From assembly GCF_026745355.1 (NCBI RefSeq), contig NC_079204.1, forward strand, positions 52,094,209 through 52,158,208: a DNA stretch of 64,000 nucleotides, read 5' to 3'. Source of the DNA: Beta vulgaris subsp. vulgaris. Lineage: Eukaryota; Streptophyta; Magnoliopsida; Caryophyllales; Amaranthaceae. A model generated the notes under the pieces. That model ran no database searches. It saw only the letters and a list, made by a program, of their open reading frames with translations, and was not told where the DNA came from. Made by a program: the position numbers and the translations under genes. Below, one piece after another: positions 9,401 to 21,129 of the stretch. How positions within the stretch are numbered: the first letter of the stretch is position 1; each line of letters begins with the position of its first letter.

Positions 9401-10290
9401 ATGGCAGAAAGTTCAACCAAATCAATGGCTCACCTGTCCAAACTTGAGTCCCTTGATGGAAATAACTACAAACGCTGGGCTCAAAAACTTCTTATGTTTT
9501 TCGAGCAACTGGATATTGACTATGTCTTGTTCAGTGACTGTCCCACTGCCATTACGGCTTCTGCTGATTCATCTTCTCCTTCTGCTGCTGTCATTAAGCA
9601 GAATGAGGATAAAATTCTGAAATATGAAAAAGATAATAAAACAGTTCGTTTCCATCTCCTTAATCTGATGACTAATAATTTGTTTGATTTGTTTATGGTT
9701 CATAAGTCATCTAAACTGATTTGGGAGGCCCTTGAGAAAAAATATGGGGCTGATGATGCTGGGAAACAGAAATAGTTGTAGGAAAGTGGCTGGCTTTCCA
9801 AATGGTTGATGACAAACCTGTCATGGACCAAGTTCATGTCTAGAGAATCTGTGTGCTGATGTTTAAATGAGGACATGAAAATTTGTGAGGTTTTCCAGGC
9901 AATGTTCTGCTGGAAAATTTCCTCCTTCCTGGAGGGAGTTCCGTAACAATCTGAACATAGGAAAGAGTTCCTGTCTCTTCAGGAATCTAATCAGTCATAT
10001 GAGGATGAAGAGGCCAACCGAATCAAGATAATCAGGACTCCGTTCTTGTCAATGTTCCAAAGCAATCTGGTGGAATCTTGCTGCTGCGGTTCTGACAAGT
10101 TCAAGGGTAAGGGAAGAAGGTGTTCAACAAGGGTAAGAAGCAAGGAAAAGTGAACAAACCAAGTGGTAAGATTCAAAAGAGACTTTTGTATGCTATGTGT
10201 GTGGAAAGCCTGATCATAAGGCTTACCAATGCCTCAACGCCAAGGTTCTGTCCAAAAAGAAACTCCTCAAGCTAACCTTGCTGTTTCGGA
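9401..10290 (+). pseudogene. copia gag, broken
   Basis: The open part (9401-9775, 124 residues) starts MAESSTKSMAHLSKLESLDG and includes the NYKRWAQKLLMFFE-type segment typical of plant copia Gag (UBN2/DUF4219-like region). A TAG at 9773-9775 ends the frame. Gag sequence continues in other frames. The nucleocapsid zinc knuckle C-x2-C-x4-H-x4-C (CYVCGKPDHKAYQC) is readable near 10190-10231. Several indels separate the pieces, so no full-length Gag can be made. Confidence 0.85.
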
Positions 10291-10305
10291 TGAGTTATTG
10301 CTGCT

Positions 10306-13300
10306 GTGGTTGTTGAAGCAAATCTGGTCGAAAATCGTTCTGACTGGATTCTGGACACCGGGGCTTCAAGGCATTTCTGTTCGAACAAGGAGCTGCTCCA
10401 TGACTTCCAGGATGCAACAGAAGGTGAGTGCGTCTACATGGGGAATGCAGCAACTGCTGGAGTGCTTGGACATGGAAAGGTCACTCTAAAACTTACCTCT
10501 GGAAAAACCCTCTCCCTTTCAAATGTCTTGTATGTTCCTACTATGCGTCGTAACCTAGTGTCTGGTGCCTTGTTAAACAAAGCTGGTTTGAAAATTGTTT
10601 TTGAGGCTGACAAGGTTGTAATGACTCGTGGTGGGGAATTTGTGGGGAAAGGGTATCTGAGTGGGGGTTTGTTTATTTTAAATGTTGCTCTTCTGTATCT
10701 GCTATTAATAAAACTGTTTGTGGTTCTGCTTATATTGCTGAGTCTTTAAATTTATGGCAGGTAGATTAGGACATGTGAATGTTGCTTCTATTAAGAGACT
10801 AAGGACCTTAGAATTGATTCCTAATCTGTCCTCAACCGAGTTTTCTAAGTGTCCTTTTGTGTTGAAGCAAAATTTACCAAGAAACCTTGCAAAACTTGAC
10901 TCAAAGGACCACCCAACTTCTAGAATTGGTTCATACAGACTTAGCTGACTTTCAGAACACTAGAAGTAGAGGAGGAAAATTCTGGTATATTTCCTTTGTT
11001 GATGATTACTCGAGGTTCACTAAGTTATACCTTCTTAAGACCAAAAGTGAGGCAGGGGAAGCTTTTTTGAAGTATAAGGCCGAGGTAGAAAACCAACTTG
11101 ATAGGAAAATCAAGAGGGTTAGGTCTGATAGGGGTAGAGAATATGAGAACTTCTCTTGGAATGACCATTGTGAGAAATTGGGAATCATTCATGAACTTAG
11201 TGCTCCTTATGTACCCCAACAAAATGGTATAGCTGAAAGGAAAAATAGGTCCTTGAAAAATATGATGAATGCTATGCTTGTAAGTTCTGGGTTGCCTGAT
11301 GAAATGTGGGGGAAGCTGTTCTTTCAGCTTGTCATGTTCTTAACCAAGTTCCTCACAAAAAGTTAGATAAGACCCCTTATGAGCTATGGAAGGGTTATCC
11401 TCCAAACTTGAGTTTTCTGAGAGTGTGGGGGTGTCTAGCCAAAGTTGGGCTTCCTGACTATAAAAAGTCAAACATAGGACCTAAGACTTTTGATGCTGTA
11501 TTCATTGGTTATGCTCATGCTGCATATAGATTCATGTCTTTGAGTGATAGGTCTATCTGTGAGTACAGAGATGCTGAGTTTTTTGAACATGTTTTTCCTT
11601 TGAAAAAAGGTGATGTTGCATCTGTGCCTTCTTGTTCTTCTCCTGCTGTTGATTTATCTACTTGTTCTACGCATGATGTTCTACCTACTTGTGATACTCC
11701 TGCTGATTTGACTTTGAGTAGTAGTTCAGTTGACATGCATGCTAGTAGTTCTTCTGTCGTAGATGAGCCTAGGAGAAGTAAGAGACCTAGAGTAGCAAAA
11801 GACTTCGGTTCTGATTTTGTTACTGCTTTTCTATCTGAAAGTTCTTGTGTTGACTTGTTGAGTGATGAACTAGTTTATGCTTTCATGATAGAAGAGGACC
11901 CAAAGACCTTTGATGAGGCAATGAGATCTGTGGATGCCAGTTTTTGGAAAGAGGCCATTAAGAGCGAGTTAGATTCCATAGTGTCTAACTCTACTTGGGA
12001 GTTGACTGACTTACCTAAGGGATCGAAGACCATAGATAGTAAATGGATCTTTAAAAAGAAGTTGAGACCTGATGGAACTATTGAGAGGTTTAAAGCTAGG
12101 CTTGTCATCAGGGGCTTCACTCAGAGGAAAGGACTAGATTACTTTGACACTTATTCTCCTGTGACTAAGATAGCCACTATTAGGACCCTGCTTGCTCTTG
12201 CTGCTATTCATGACTTAGTTATACATCAGATGGATGTTAAGACTGCTTTCCTGAATGGTGACTTAGAGGAGGAGATTTACATGTCTCAACCTGAGGGTTT
12301 CGTGGTGTTAGGTCAAGAAGATAAAGTGTGCAAATTGAGGAAGTCCTTATATGGTCTCAAACAAGCACCAAAACAATGGTATGAAAAATTTGATAGTACT
12401 TGTGTGTCAAATGGTTTCATTGTAAACAACTTCTGATTCTTGTGTTTATTCAAAATTGATAGGATCAGATTGTGTGATTATATGTCTTTATGTGGATGAC
12501 ATGCTGATTTTTGGTAACAACTTAAAGGTGGTTAATGATACTAAACTTTTTCTGTCTTCAAAATTTGAGATGAAAGATTTGGGGGAAGCTGATGTGATTT
12601 TAGGAGTCAGACTTAAGAGAGTCTCCGGTCGCATTTCCCTTAGCCAGTCTCATTATGTGGAAAAGGTGCTTAAAAAGTTTAATTCCTTTGATGTTGTTCC
12701 AGTGAGTTCTCCCTATGATTCTAGTATTCATTTGACCAAGAACTTAGGTGAAAGTGTCTCTCAAAGTGAATATGCGAAAATCATAGGTAGTTTGATGTAC
12801 CTCATGAACTGTACTCGACCTGACATAGCTTATGCAGTGAGTAGACTTAGTAGATATACACATAACCCTAGTAATGAACACTGGAGTGCTTCTCATCGTC
12901 TTCTCAGATACCTAAAAGGAACTGTTGATTTTTGTTTGCACTATTCTAAATTTCCTGCTGTTCTTGAAGGATTTTGTGATGCAAACTGGGTATCTGGTAA
13001 TGATGAGATTAGTTCAACTAGTGGCTATGTGTTTACCCTTGGTGGTGGTGCTATATCGTGGAAGTCTTCGAAACAGACTTGTATAGCACGTTCCACCATG
13101 GAGTCTGAGTTCATTGCCCTCGAGTTGGCAGGGCAAGAAGCTGAATGGTTGAGAAACTTGTTGTCTGATGTTCCTTTAGGGGGAGGACAGGGTGCACCTG
13201 TCTCTCTTCACTGTGATTCTCAAGCAGCCATTGGTGTTGCTAAAAACAGTGTCTACAATGGTAAGAAGAGACACATACGGATCAGACATGGAGTCGTCAA

Positions 13301-13439
13301 ACAACTCCTGAAAAATGGGGTGATTTCTTTGGACTATGTGAGGTCCGAAAGAAATCTTGCAGACCCCTTTACTAAGGGGTTATCTAGGAGAGTTGTCCTA
13401 GAGTCGTCGAGGGGGATGGGGCTAAAGCCCATTAGTTGA
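10306..13439 (+). pseudogene. copia pol (protease, integrase, RT, RNase H), frameshifted
   Basis: The protease has WILDTGASRHFC near 10340. The pre-integrase GRLGHVN segment is near 10760, after a frameshift. The integrase core has HTDLAD, SDRGREYE and AERKNRSLKN (D, D, E residues), 10930-11270. The RT begins with KWIFKKKLRPDGTIERFKAR and QMDVKTAFLNGDLEE near 12040-12270. The RT active site LYVDDM is near 12490, after a break around 12430. RNase H is read as [17 protein letters not shown] and CDSQAA up to 13439. The breaks lie near 10750, 10900, 11340 and 12430. Domain order (integrase before RT) fixes it as copia. Confidence 0.9.
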
Positions 13440-13977
13440 GATCTTATGGTGGATACCCGTTTGTGGTCAAACGAAGCCATGAAATTTAACTTGCACTACA
13501 TTTCCCATCCCTATGACACATGGTAGTGCTTTTATCCATAGCCTATTGGTGGTGCTTCTGAGACGCACTTGATGGATATACATTGAGAGGTTGAGCATTT
13601 TGCTCTTAATAGTTCCATATCCCTCCGGGGTGGTGTTATTGAGAAACACTTGATGGACTACCTACGTAAGTGTGGAGGTTAAGCCGCCTTCTATGAAAGA
13701 CTGGGCTGTCTTTCTAGAGCACTTATTAGACCCAAGGAATGCGCATGGCTATAAAGCGCTTGTGATGTATCGCGGAGATTGCACGATCTTAAGGTAGGTA
13801 TGTGTTGTGGGGGTCTCAACGGAACTCTGGTGAGTTCAAGAGTAATTCACTCACTAGATAGTAAGTTGTTGCCTCATTTCACTATGCATCAATTCAAATC
13901 GAAAGATATTGGTGCTTAAGTACTTTCCTTTCCTTACCCAGGAATTTCTTTTGCTTTTCTGAGCCTTTGTGGGGGAT
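13440..13977 (+). other. 3' non-coding region of the copia element
   Basis: Between the end of pol and the right LTR. No open frame of note. It contains two related phrases about lines such as GCATTTTGCTC and a GATGGACTACC segment, and ends with the polypurine tract GTGGGGGAT. Confidence 0.6.
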
Positions 13978-14635
13978 TGTTGGAGTTAAGGCTTGGAAAG
14001 CCTTGGCTCATTTTCTTGTTTGTCCCACATTGCTTGTGGGAGGGAATTTCTTCATGTTTATATACTTCCTCCCTCCTTCCATCTATTGAGTTGTGACTAG
14101 AGATGCTTTTGTGGTTGGATGATATGTTTGGTTTGGGCTTGCTATCACACGCGCGCCGCCCGCCCGGACCGGGCCAGGGCTATGGGCCTTGGGCCTTGGG
14201 CCTTGGGCCTTGGGGAATAAACTTAACTTAACTAAAGTTTTGGACCCGGGAGCTATGCGTGTACGTTTTGACCGTTACATTATTCATGGCAATCCCTAAT
14301 TATCCGCCCAATTAATTCTGTCTTGATTGTTGCCCGTTTTTGGCCTGATTTTTCCCTATAAAATCAGTGCCTTCTGTTCAGTCAGAGACACACACAAAAC
14401 AAACACTCTTCTCTCTTCTCTTCTCTTCTCTATTCCTGGGTTTTCGTGCTATTCTCTAAAGCTCAGTTTGCTAGTGGTGGCATTCTTAGCTGCTGTGTAA
14501 ACCTTGGGGAGTATTCCGGCCAAGATCGATAACCACCATTGTCGGGCCGTAATTGCTTTCAAGTCAGTGATCTCCTATCACGGCACAGCCTTGAAAGTCA
14601 TCTTTTTCTGCCTTTGCGAAACTCTTATTCGAACA
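13978..14635 (+). repeat. Right LTR of the copia element
   Basis: 658 bp from TGTTGGAGTTAAGG to TTCGAACA, followed by the target duplication AGTTT. It carries four tandem copies of GGGCCTT (about 14180-14210) where the left LTR has fewer, and an expanded TCTTC tract near 14410. Confidence 0.95.
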
Positions 14636-14649
14636 AGTTTGTATGTTAA

Positions 14650-14913
14650 TTTTAAGTTTTAATAAAGTTTCCTGATTATTTAAGTGATTTGCGTGATTTT
14701 TTAAAATGTGATTTCTCAATTGTATGAGTGATTTGTAAAGTTTCTTCTTTTAGTGATTTGTGAGTGAGTGCTGTAAATTAATTTTCGAAAGTTTTTCTTT
14801 GAGTGCCGATTTTGATTTTGACAATCCTTTTGTAATTTAGAAAGGGAAGGGGGGCAAAATAGGCATTTCAAAAGAGGACACCATTGCTCCTTCCTTCCCT
14901 TATGTAATAGAGA
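14650..14913 (-). mobile_element. Helitron-like 5' end, partial
   Basis: The minus strand begins TCTCTATTACATAAGGGAA at 14913 and is similar over about 200 bases to the 5' part of the Helitron at 7955-8456. Its other end is not recognisable; the copia insertion or decay may have removed it. Confidence 0.45.
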
Positions 14914-15051
14914 TATTACACTAGAAGATCCAAAAATAACAAGTTACTGATTCTAGAAAACCATAAATGGCTAGTTCATATGAATACTTAAATTGAGAGA
15001 GTATAAACTTTTACTGCATGTCTGGTTAGAGTAATAAATGAGGAGTTTGTC

Positions 15052-15228
15052 TTGTAAGAGATCACCTACCTTTAAATTAAAATTAGACAACGGTAAGCCC
15101 AATATTAAAAAAAGAATGAACCCAATAGTGACTAGGTTAATTTCTTTCGGTGACTAATTTAATCCATTTAGTGACTAGGTTTTTTATATTGAAATTAGAC
15201 AGTCTCTTTTAATATTTTTTGATAAATG
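15052..15228. repeat. Short dispersed repeat, copy 1 of 3
   Basis: The outer phrases GTCTTGTAAGAGA and GACAGTCTCTTTTAATA are rough complements, and the interior reads CCAATAGTGACTAGGTTAAT. The same sequence occurs at 61283-61665 and 63387-63750, in both cases interrupted by a MITE. It is probably a MITE family itself. This copy is uninterrupted and defines the empty site. Confidence 0.6.
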
Positions 15229-15302
15229 AGATTAATGACAATAATATGGTAAGTTTATGAATCTTGTTAAATCCAATCTTTATAAATATTCATTATGATT
15301 TA

Positions 15303-15510
15303 GGGCATGTTTTCCCCAGCTTATTTTCAGTTCAGTTCAGTTTAGTTCAATTCAGTTCAGATCAGTTCAGTTCAGCCCTTGAAAATACTTTTACTCTCAT
15401 ATATATATCACTATTCATTTCAGTTCAGTTCAATTCAGTTCAGTCTAGTTCAGTTCAATTCAGTTCAGATCAGTTCAGTCCAACTGTTTTATGCCGAAAA
15501 GAACAGGCCC
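15303..15510. mobile_element. Tourist-like MITE rich in TTCAG repeats
   Basis: 208 bp flanked by TTA (15300-15302 and 15511-15513), as for PIF/Harbinger-derived MITEs. The ends are GGGCATGTTTTCC and the complement of AAAAGAACAGGCCC. The interior is two runs of TTCAGTTCAG-like pentamers around a short unique centre. A second copy lies at 63543-63716 and a poorer one around 22913-23021. Confidence 0.8.
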
Positions 15511-15620
15511 TTAGATTAAATTCATAGATGAAGTAGCATTTGCATGAACATTAGGTTTGAATTATTGATTAAAGAAAACCATACTGGAATGAGTTTGGAC
15601 TTCTATCGCTTATATAATAA

Positions 15621-15928
15621 GAGGGTGTTTGGTATGGAAAATTTTGATGTAGGAAACGAATTCAAATAAGTGTTTTCATTTCTAATTGTTTGGTGTGAGT
15701 GTTAAGTAACAAATACCGTTTTCAAGGGGAAACATAATCCCCTCATTTGTTACCCTTATCAAACTAGTGGAAACAAATCACGTTTGCTTACTCAATCATA
15801 ATCCTCTCAATTGTTTTCATTCCACTAAGATACCAAACAACAATTAAAGGTAACGGTTATTATTTCCATTTCCCCTCCTTATCCAAATCCTTTCCATTCC
15901 GTTTACGTTTTCCATACCAAACACCCTC
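15621..15928. mobile_element. Tourist-like MITE
   Basis: 308 bp with terminal inverted repeats GAGGGTGTTTGGTATGGAAA and its complement, flanked by TAA on both sides (15618-15620, 15929-15931). Non-coding. Confidence 0.85.
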
Positions 15929-16023
15929 TAAAAATTCACTTTCTTGTTTCCATATCTTCAAATACAACCAATAAGAATTTGTCCCTTCTTTGAAGTTAGT
16001 AGATAAAGCAACATTAGTATATA

Positions 16024-16279
16024 CTTCCTCTGTTTCTTTTTACTTGCAACAGTTTGACTTTCACGCTTGCCAATGCATAATTTCAACCATAATAAGTTTA
16101 ATTACCGATAAATAAAAATTATAAAAGGTATATATTCGGAAAATATACATGCAGACGAATCTAACAAGATCCTACATGAATATGTTTTTCCTTAACTATA
16201 AATCACCAAACATAAACTAAGTAGAGTTGGTGAATAGTGTAAAAGTCAAACCGTTGCAAGTAAAAAGAAACGGAGGAAG
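16024..16279. mobile_element. Stowaway MITE
   Basis: 256 bp between TA dinucleotides. The ends CTTCCTCTGTTTCTTTTTAC and its complement (GTAAAAAGAAACGGAGGAAG) match over 19 of 20 bases or so. The interior is like that of the elements at 53915-54172 and 56868-61092. Confidence 0.9.
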
Positions 16280-16968
16280 TAGTATGAACATAATAAAGAA
16301 AATCATATATACTAGAAGTCTAGAACGAGCTTGGGTTCTATCGCTGATATTAAAAGATCACTTTTTTTGTTTTCGTATCTTTATATATGACCCATAAAAA
16401 TTTGTCCTTTTGTTGTCCATTAACCTTTGTGAAAGCTTCACAAAATTTCGGAAGTTGTTCCACTTCCAAAAGATATTTTCCTGTTTGGGCTACGTAAAAA
16501 GAGCTCATGGGTCGATTTTTTGGTATAAATGATTGATTAAACGCATTGATTTAGACGAAATTCGATTTTAGGTCTTAGATTCACCCCACATGACTTTACC
16601 AACTAAGCTAAATGGCATCTACATGGGTCGATTTTTTTCTTCCGTCCATCAAATACTTTAATACTATTCTTCAAAGAAATAAAACCATGGTCCGTATTGA
16701 AACCATTGAAAACAATCAATTTCTAATAGCTTGATCGGAGATCCATCCCAGAAAGTATTTGACCATATTGTATGGAAATTTGGAAATAGAGGGAGAGTGA
16801 AGGGGTTGACTTGGGCTAGACTGAGAATCACGTTAACTCATCTTCTCGATATGATCTTCCAATTTTATAGTTAGCACCTTAACCAATGCGCTTATACTGA
16901 TTTCAAATTGGGCCAAGCCTAAAGATCAAGGCACTGACTCCCGCTACAAGGCCCATTAGCTAGATTAA
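16280..16968. other. Gene-free stretch with tRNA-like fragments
   Basis: No open frame. Phrases such as TTACCAACTAAGCTAAATGG near 16597 and ACCTTAACCAATGCGCTTA near 16872 resemble D-arms of tRNAs read backwards, but no cloverleaf can be folded around them. Confidence 0.35.
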
Positions 16969-17111
16969 GGCTATGTTTAGTTCACCTAAAACTTTCTGAT
17001 CTGAACTTATTTTTTCAGATCAGATCTGAACTTATTTTTTCTGATCTGATCTGGTCTGATCTGATCTGAGAACTTATCTGATTTACAAGATCTTATCTTT
17101 TATAAAATATA

Positions 17112-18190
17112 CTAGTTTTGAAGCCCGTGCGTTGCACGGGTTGTTTTTTATATATTTTTTTGTTATTTTTTCTTAACATTATTGATTTTGTGTGACTATA
17201 AAATGAGATTTTTCAACACGATTTGATTTACATACTTCATCTGTTCCTTTTCCATTGCAATAATCACCACTTTGGGCAGTTTTACTTATCTATTTGGACC
17301 AATCAACTTTTAGTAAAAAAAAAAACAACTTTAATTGTCAATATTACCTTTACTTTATGTTAATAGTTAGATGGATTATTGGCTATGAAATTGCATAAGA
17401 GATTCTGATTTGCATAGTTGATTCATAAAGCTAGTAAAATTCATACCATTATAGGTATGAAAGAGTATAACCTTGAATAAATTTTGGGTTAATTATCGTT
17501 CGACGTCTTTTTCTTGCTTCTCGTGATAAGTCTGGATCAGAATATTGGTGAGCCATTGTTGTTAGTTGTAGTTTTGTAAGTATATGGAAATGGTCAATTG
17601 TTAGCTAAACATGCATATTTATAGTAGAGTGAATCATAGCCGTAGAGTGATAAACTCTTATCTCTCAAACTCTAACTTTTATTATCTCTCAAACTCTAAA
17701 TTTTATTATCTCTAAATTAATAAGATGACGTTGCAATTAGATAATTTATTTGGGATATGACCATGAGATATTTTTGATGAGGTTTCCTTTGATTTTTTTT
17801 CCAGTTGAAACAAATGATAATTCGATTCTCATCATTTGAATTTATTGTTGTAGTAGATATTTCTTAGCAATTGAAACGCAAACAGAAAAAAATAATTGAA
17901 ATAATATGAAAATATGTTTTATATTTCTAATAAAAAACTAAAAAATATTGAAATAGATAAAGTCTTATCTCTCAAACTTATCTCTAAATGTCTCTAAATT
18001 TTATTATTTGTAAATTAATAAGATGACGTGGCAATAAAGTTTTATTATCTCTAAATTTTATTATCTATATTATCTCTATATTTATTATCTATATTTTATT
18101 ATTTGTAAATTAATAAGATGACGTGGCAATCCTAGGTGGCGCGCTCTATGCTCCCGAAAAGTTCCTCCTTTATATATATATATATATTGA
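17112..18190 (-). mobile_element. Non-autonomous Helitron
   Basis: On the minus strand the 3' end at 17112 is a 7-bp-stem hairpin (CCCGTGC, AAC, GCACGGG), eight bases, then CTAG followed by T, which is the canonical Helitron terminus. The 5' end is taken at the TC at 18189-18190 in an ATCAATATATATA context; the TA tract makes it uncertain by a few bases. Near the 5' end is AAAGGAGGAACTTTTCGGG, common in plant Helitrons. Inside are three copies of a TTAATAAGATGACGTGGCAAT-like phrase. No Rep/helicase gene. Confidence 0.65.
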
Positions 18191-18299
18191 TTATTACTAT
18201 TATATTATTACTTTGTAATTCATCATTATGCAATACATTATAAGATCTTCTTTATAGTATTACGATTATTATCATTTTATTTCTATTACAACTTTTACA

Positions 18300-18420
18300 C
18301 AACTTTTATTATTAATAATAATAATTATTATTATTATTATTATCATTATTATAAGAACAACAATAATAATTATAATCATAATAATAATTATTATTACTAA
18401 AAATAATTATATAACTCAAG
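18300..18420. repeat. ATT/TAA microsatellite tract
   Basis: Imperfect trinucleotide repeats of TTA and AAT that partly form inverted repeats. Confidence 0.7.
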
Positions 18421-19216
18421 TCATTAATTTATAAGAGTACTTATACAATGTTTCACACTTGAGAAGTCGGCAGACTCAACTCTTTTTTTTCATATAAAAT
18501 AAAATAAGATATACAAACAACTATGACTTGCGCATAAAATAAATAAATAGCTAGAGAGATTTGGAATTCGGTAGGAAGAGGTGTACCGAATCTAAATTTA
18601 TAATTGTATCTCACACTTAGCTTATTTTGAAATGTAATACGAACTTAGTAGTTTCGTTATCATGGATTTGAGCTATCATATTATATATATTTCTTATTTT
18701 TGCGTCAATCTTATGTTCTTAACACGTGGCTTTTAATTTTCTATTATTTAATAACAACAAAATAACTTAATATTATGATAACAATGACATTTATAATGGT
18801 AACAACAAGATTAATAATAATTACCAATATTAATAATTAATAAGTACAACAACAACAATAATAATCCTTTTCAACAAATGTACTAGTAAATAATAATACT
18901 CCCTTTGTATTTTTTGATCTTTCTCATTCAGAATCTTGACACTATTCACAATTAGAGAGAATCTTTTAGATTTTTCTCAATATATAAGAAAAAATATAGT
19001 CATGTGGTGTCTTGTTTGATTCGTCTCAATGAGTATTTTATCAATATTCAATTAGTATAATTTTTACTAATATGTAATAAAAGATATTTAATACTAATAA
19101 TGAGTTTTTAAATATAAGCATGATCTGATCTGAACTTATTTTTTCTGATCTGAACTTATTTTTTCTGATCTGATTAGATTTGAAATAAGCAAAAATAAGG
19201 TGAACTGAACAAAGCC

Positions 19217-19938
19217 TAATTCATGTTTGGATCAATTTTTTTTTTTACGGTAAACGATGACCAATATTATTAAGAAACATCAAGTTCCGTTAAAATACCT
19301 TGAGAAAACGCATCAACAAAAATTTGTTCATCCCCGAATTCTACCTTTTCTTATTGTTCTTGAAATTGAAATGGGTAAATCAAGGGTTATTATAGAAGGT
19401 ACCTATACATTAGTCCTTAAGACTTTTTTTTTAAAAAAAAAATGATCCTCATTATTGGAATTTTGTAAATCAGTTCTAAATTTTGAAAAAAAAAACTACT
19501 GAAAATTAATTATATTACCTTAAAGAGATCTTCTTCCTGTGAAACATGATTTATTTTTGGAAAACTACCTAAAATATGGGGATATTATAGATAGTTTTCC
19601 TTATATCAATTCAACAATATAAAACAGTTTTGAGACGATGCGGTGCAAACTAAAAACATTACAAAGTAACTTGGGCCTTATTCATTTCAAAGCCAATTTA
19701 GTATGTTTTCATGTTTGGGCTGCCATCAAATTTTAAGTGTCCCACAAGCTGAATAGTACAATCAAAACCAATATCTTCTCATCAACAACCTTCCAATCAC
19801 AAGAATTATTGTAGCCATATATATTTACCACCACGTGTAAGACCATGTTTTACCTCATTTTCTCCATTTGGACCTGTCCAAATGAGGAATAAGAAAAATA
19901 GCCTTGGGTGTGGGTACATGGCTCGATAACCTAGACAT
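19217..19938. other. Gene-free stretch
   Basis: A short open frame at 19257-19445 (62 residues, plus) ends in a poly-Lys run coded by an A tract and has no recognisable domain; I treat it as chance. Nothing else is seen. Confidence 0.4.
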
Positions 19939-19939
19939 A

Positions 19940-20475
19940 GGGGTGAAAGTTCGGTGTACGATTTGGATTAGGGTCTAATCCAATTCGACTCGAACAAAAA
20001 ATTTTGATTTTAATTTTCCAATCCGAATCCCAACCAATTAGAGTTTGAATCCGATCCAATCCAATTCAATCCGAATTTTCATACTCTAGATTGGGTTCGA
20101 TCCGAAAATTTGATTTTTTAAAACTTAGTTTTTCGATGAATTAAATTAAGCACAAGAGCAACCTAGTAGATTTAGGAAATGTGCAATTAAGTGTTGTTAG
20201 TGTTTTAAGGGAAGGGTTGAAGTGCTACGCTTACTGGGATATGAACTAGGCTTTTTTTTATAAAAAAAATTCAATTAACCACTTCAATCTAATCGAGATA
20301 CATAATACTAGGCATGTTACTATTTGATTATATTGGATTTTTGGATCCAATTACCCTCAATCGAATCCAATCCGAAAATCCAATGTTCTAAAATTTTCAA
20401 TTCGAATCTAATCCGAGTTACTAATTCGGATTGGATGGCTTGGATTTTGGATTTTATCCGGATCACTTTCAACCC
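19940..20475. mobile_element. TIR element with TCCAATTCGA-rich interior
   Basis: The outer ends GGGGTGAAAGTTCGG and the complement of CCGGATCACTTTCAACCC are inverted repeats. Inside, both flanks contain repeated AATCCAATCCGAA-type phrases in opposite orientation, so the whole can fold back. The target duplication is not clear. Confidence 0.6.
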
Positions 20476-20477
20476 TA

Positions 20478-20867
20478 TCTGGACATGCTAAAGTCTTAAC
20501 TATAAATTATCTTTCTCCATATGTCTTTTATTTACAAAATTATTGGCCTACCATTTTGACCCTTTGGGATTATATTGATTTTGTCCAATCAAGTTTTTGT
20601 CTCTTAAAGTTAAATGCCTACGAAAAACTCCGGATCTCGATAAAAGTGTAAGATGGTGCAAGATCGAATCTCTTCAATTGAAGCTTTCATTAGAAATCTT
20701 TTAAACAGCCTACTCGATAGCCATAGAGAAAAAGTTATGCCCTTGGGCCTTGGCCGCACCCATCATTCCATCAAGTAGTTGTGGTTCTATTGGTATATTT
20801 ACTGTTTGCACAACCCAATCTCACAAGTGATTGTTCAAGTTCCTCATGATACCGACGCACTTTGATC
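20478..20867. other. Gene-free stretch
   Basis: No coding or RNA features recognised. Confidence 0.4.
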
Positions 20868-20869
20868 TA

Positions 20870-21127
20870 CTCCCTCCGTCCCATAATATAGTGTCTACTT
20901 CATTTTTGGTGGGTCAAACTTTAAAATCTTTGACCAAATATTCTCATTTATATAAATAAAAAAACATATTCATGTGGGATCTTGTTAGATTCGTCTCAAT
21001 GTGTAGTTTCATAATATCAAATTTTTATATTTTTTATTAATACGGAATTGAAGATATTAAAGGTTAAAGTTACATTTTGAAGACCGTGTAAAATAGAAAC
21101 AAGCACTATATTATGGGACGGAGGGAG
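20870..21127. mobile_element. Stowaway MITE
   Basis: 258 bp flanked by TA. The ends CTCCCTCCGTCCCATAATAT and their complement are perfect over about 20 bases, so it is probably a young copy. Confidence 0.92.
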
Positions 21128-21129
21128 TA

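Larger units (their letters stand above)
8769..14635 (+). mobile_element. Ty1/copia LTR retrotransposon, complete but inactivated
   Basis: The element is bounded by two LTRs and a perfect 5-bp target duplication AGTTT (8764-8768 and 14636-14640). The internal region has the copia order gag, protease, integrase, reverse transcriptase, RNase H, with frameshifts and stops. A purine-rich TTTGTGGGGGAT lies just before the right LTR and fits a polypurine tract. The leader between the left LTR and the gag ATG is only 27 bases, and I cannot find the usual primer site (TGGTATCAGAGC-like), so part of the leader may be deleted. Confidence 0.95.
16969..19216. mobile_element. Tourist-like element split by a Helitron
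   Basis: Ends GGCTATGTTTAGTTCACC and the complement of GGTGAACTGAACAAAGCC, flanked by TAA at 16966-16968 and 19217-19219. Near both ends are runs of CTGATCTGAACTTATTTTTT. The interior holds the Helitron at 17112-18190, long ATT-type microsatellite tracts (18300-18420) and a half Stowaway end near 18899. It encodes no protein that I can recognise. Confidence 0.7.

Noticed and set aside
15264..15527. 87-codon plus-strand frame with FSSVQFSS repeats
   Set aside because: It is a translation of the TTCAGTTCAG repeats of a MITE, not a protein gene.
16580..16900. tRNA-like phrases (CCAACTAAGCTAAATGG, CCTTAACCAATGCGCTTA)
   Set aside because: Only D-arm-like pieces; no full cloverleaf or box A/B pair at the right spacing.
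18172..18190. TA dinucleotide run as a possible promoter
   Set aside because: It coincides with the 5' end of a Helitron and has no gene downstream on either strand.
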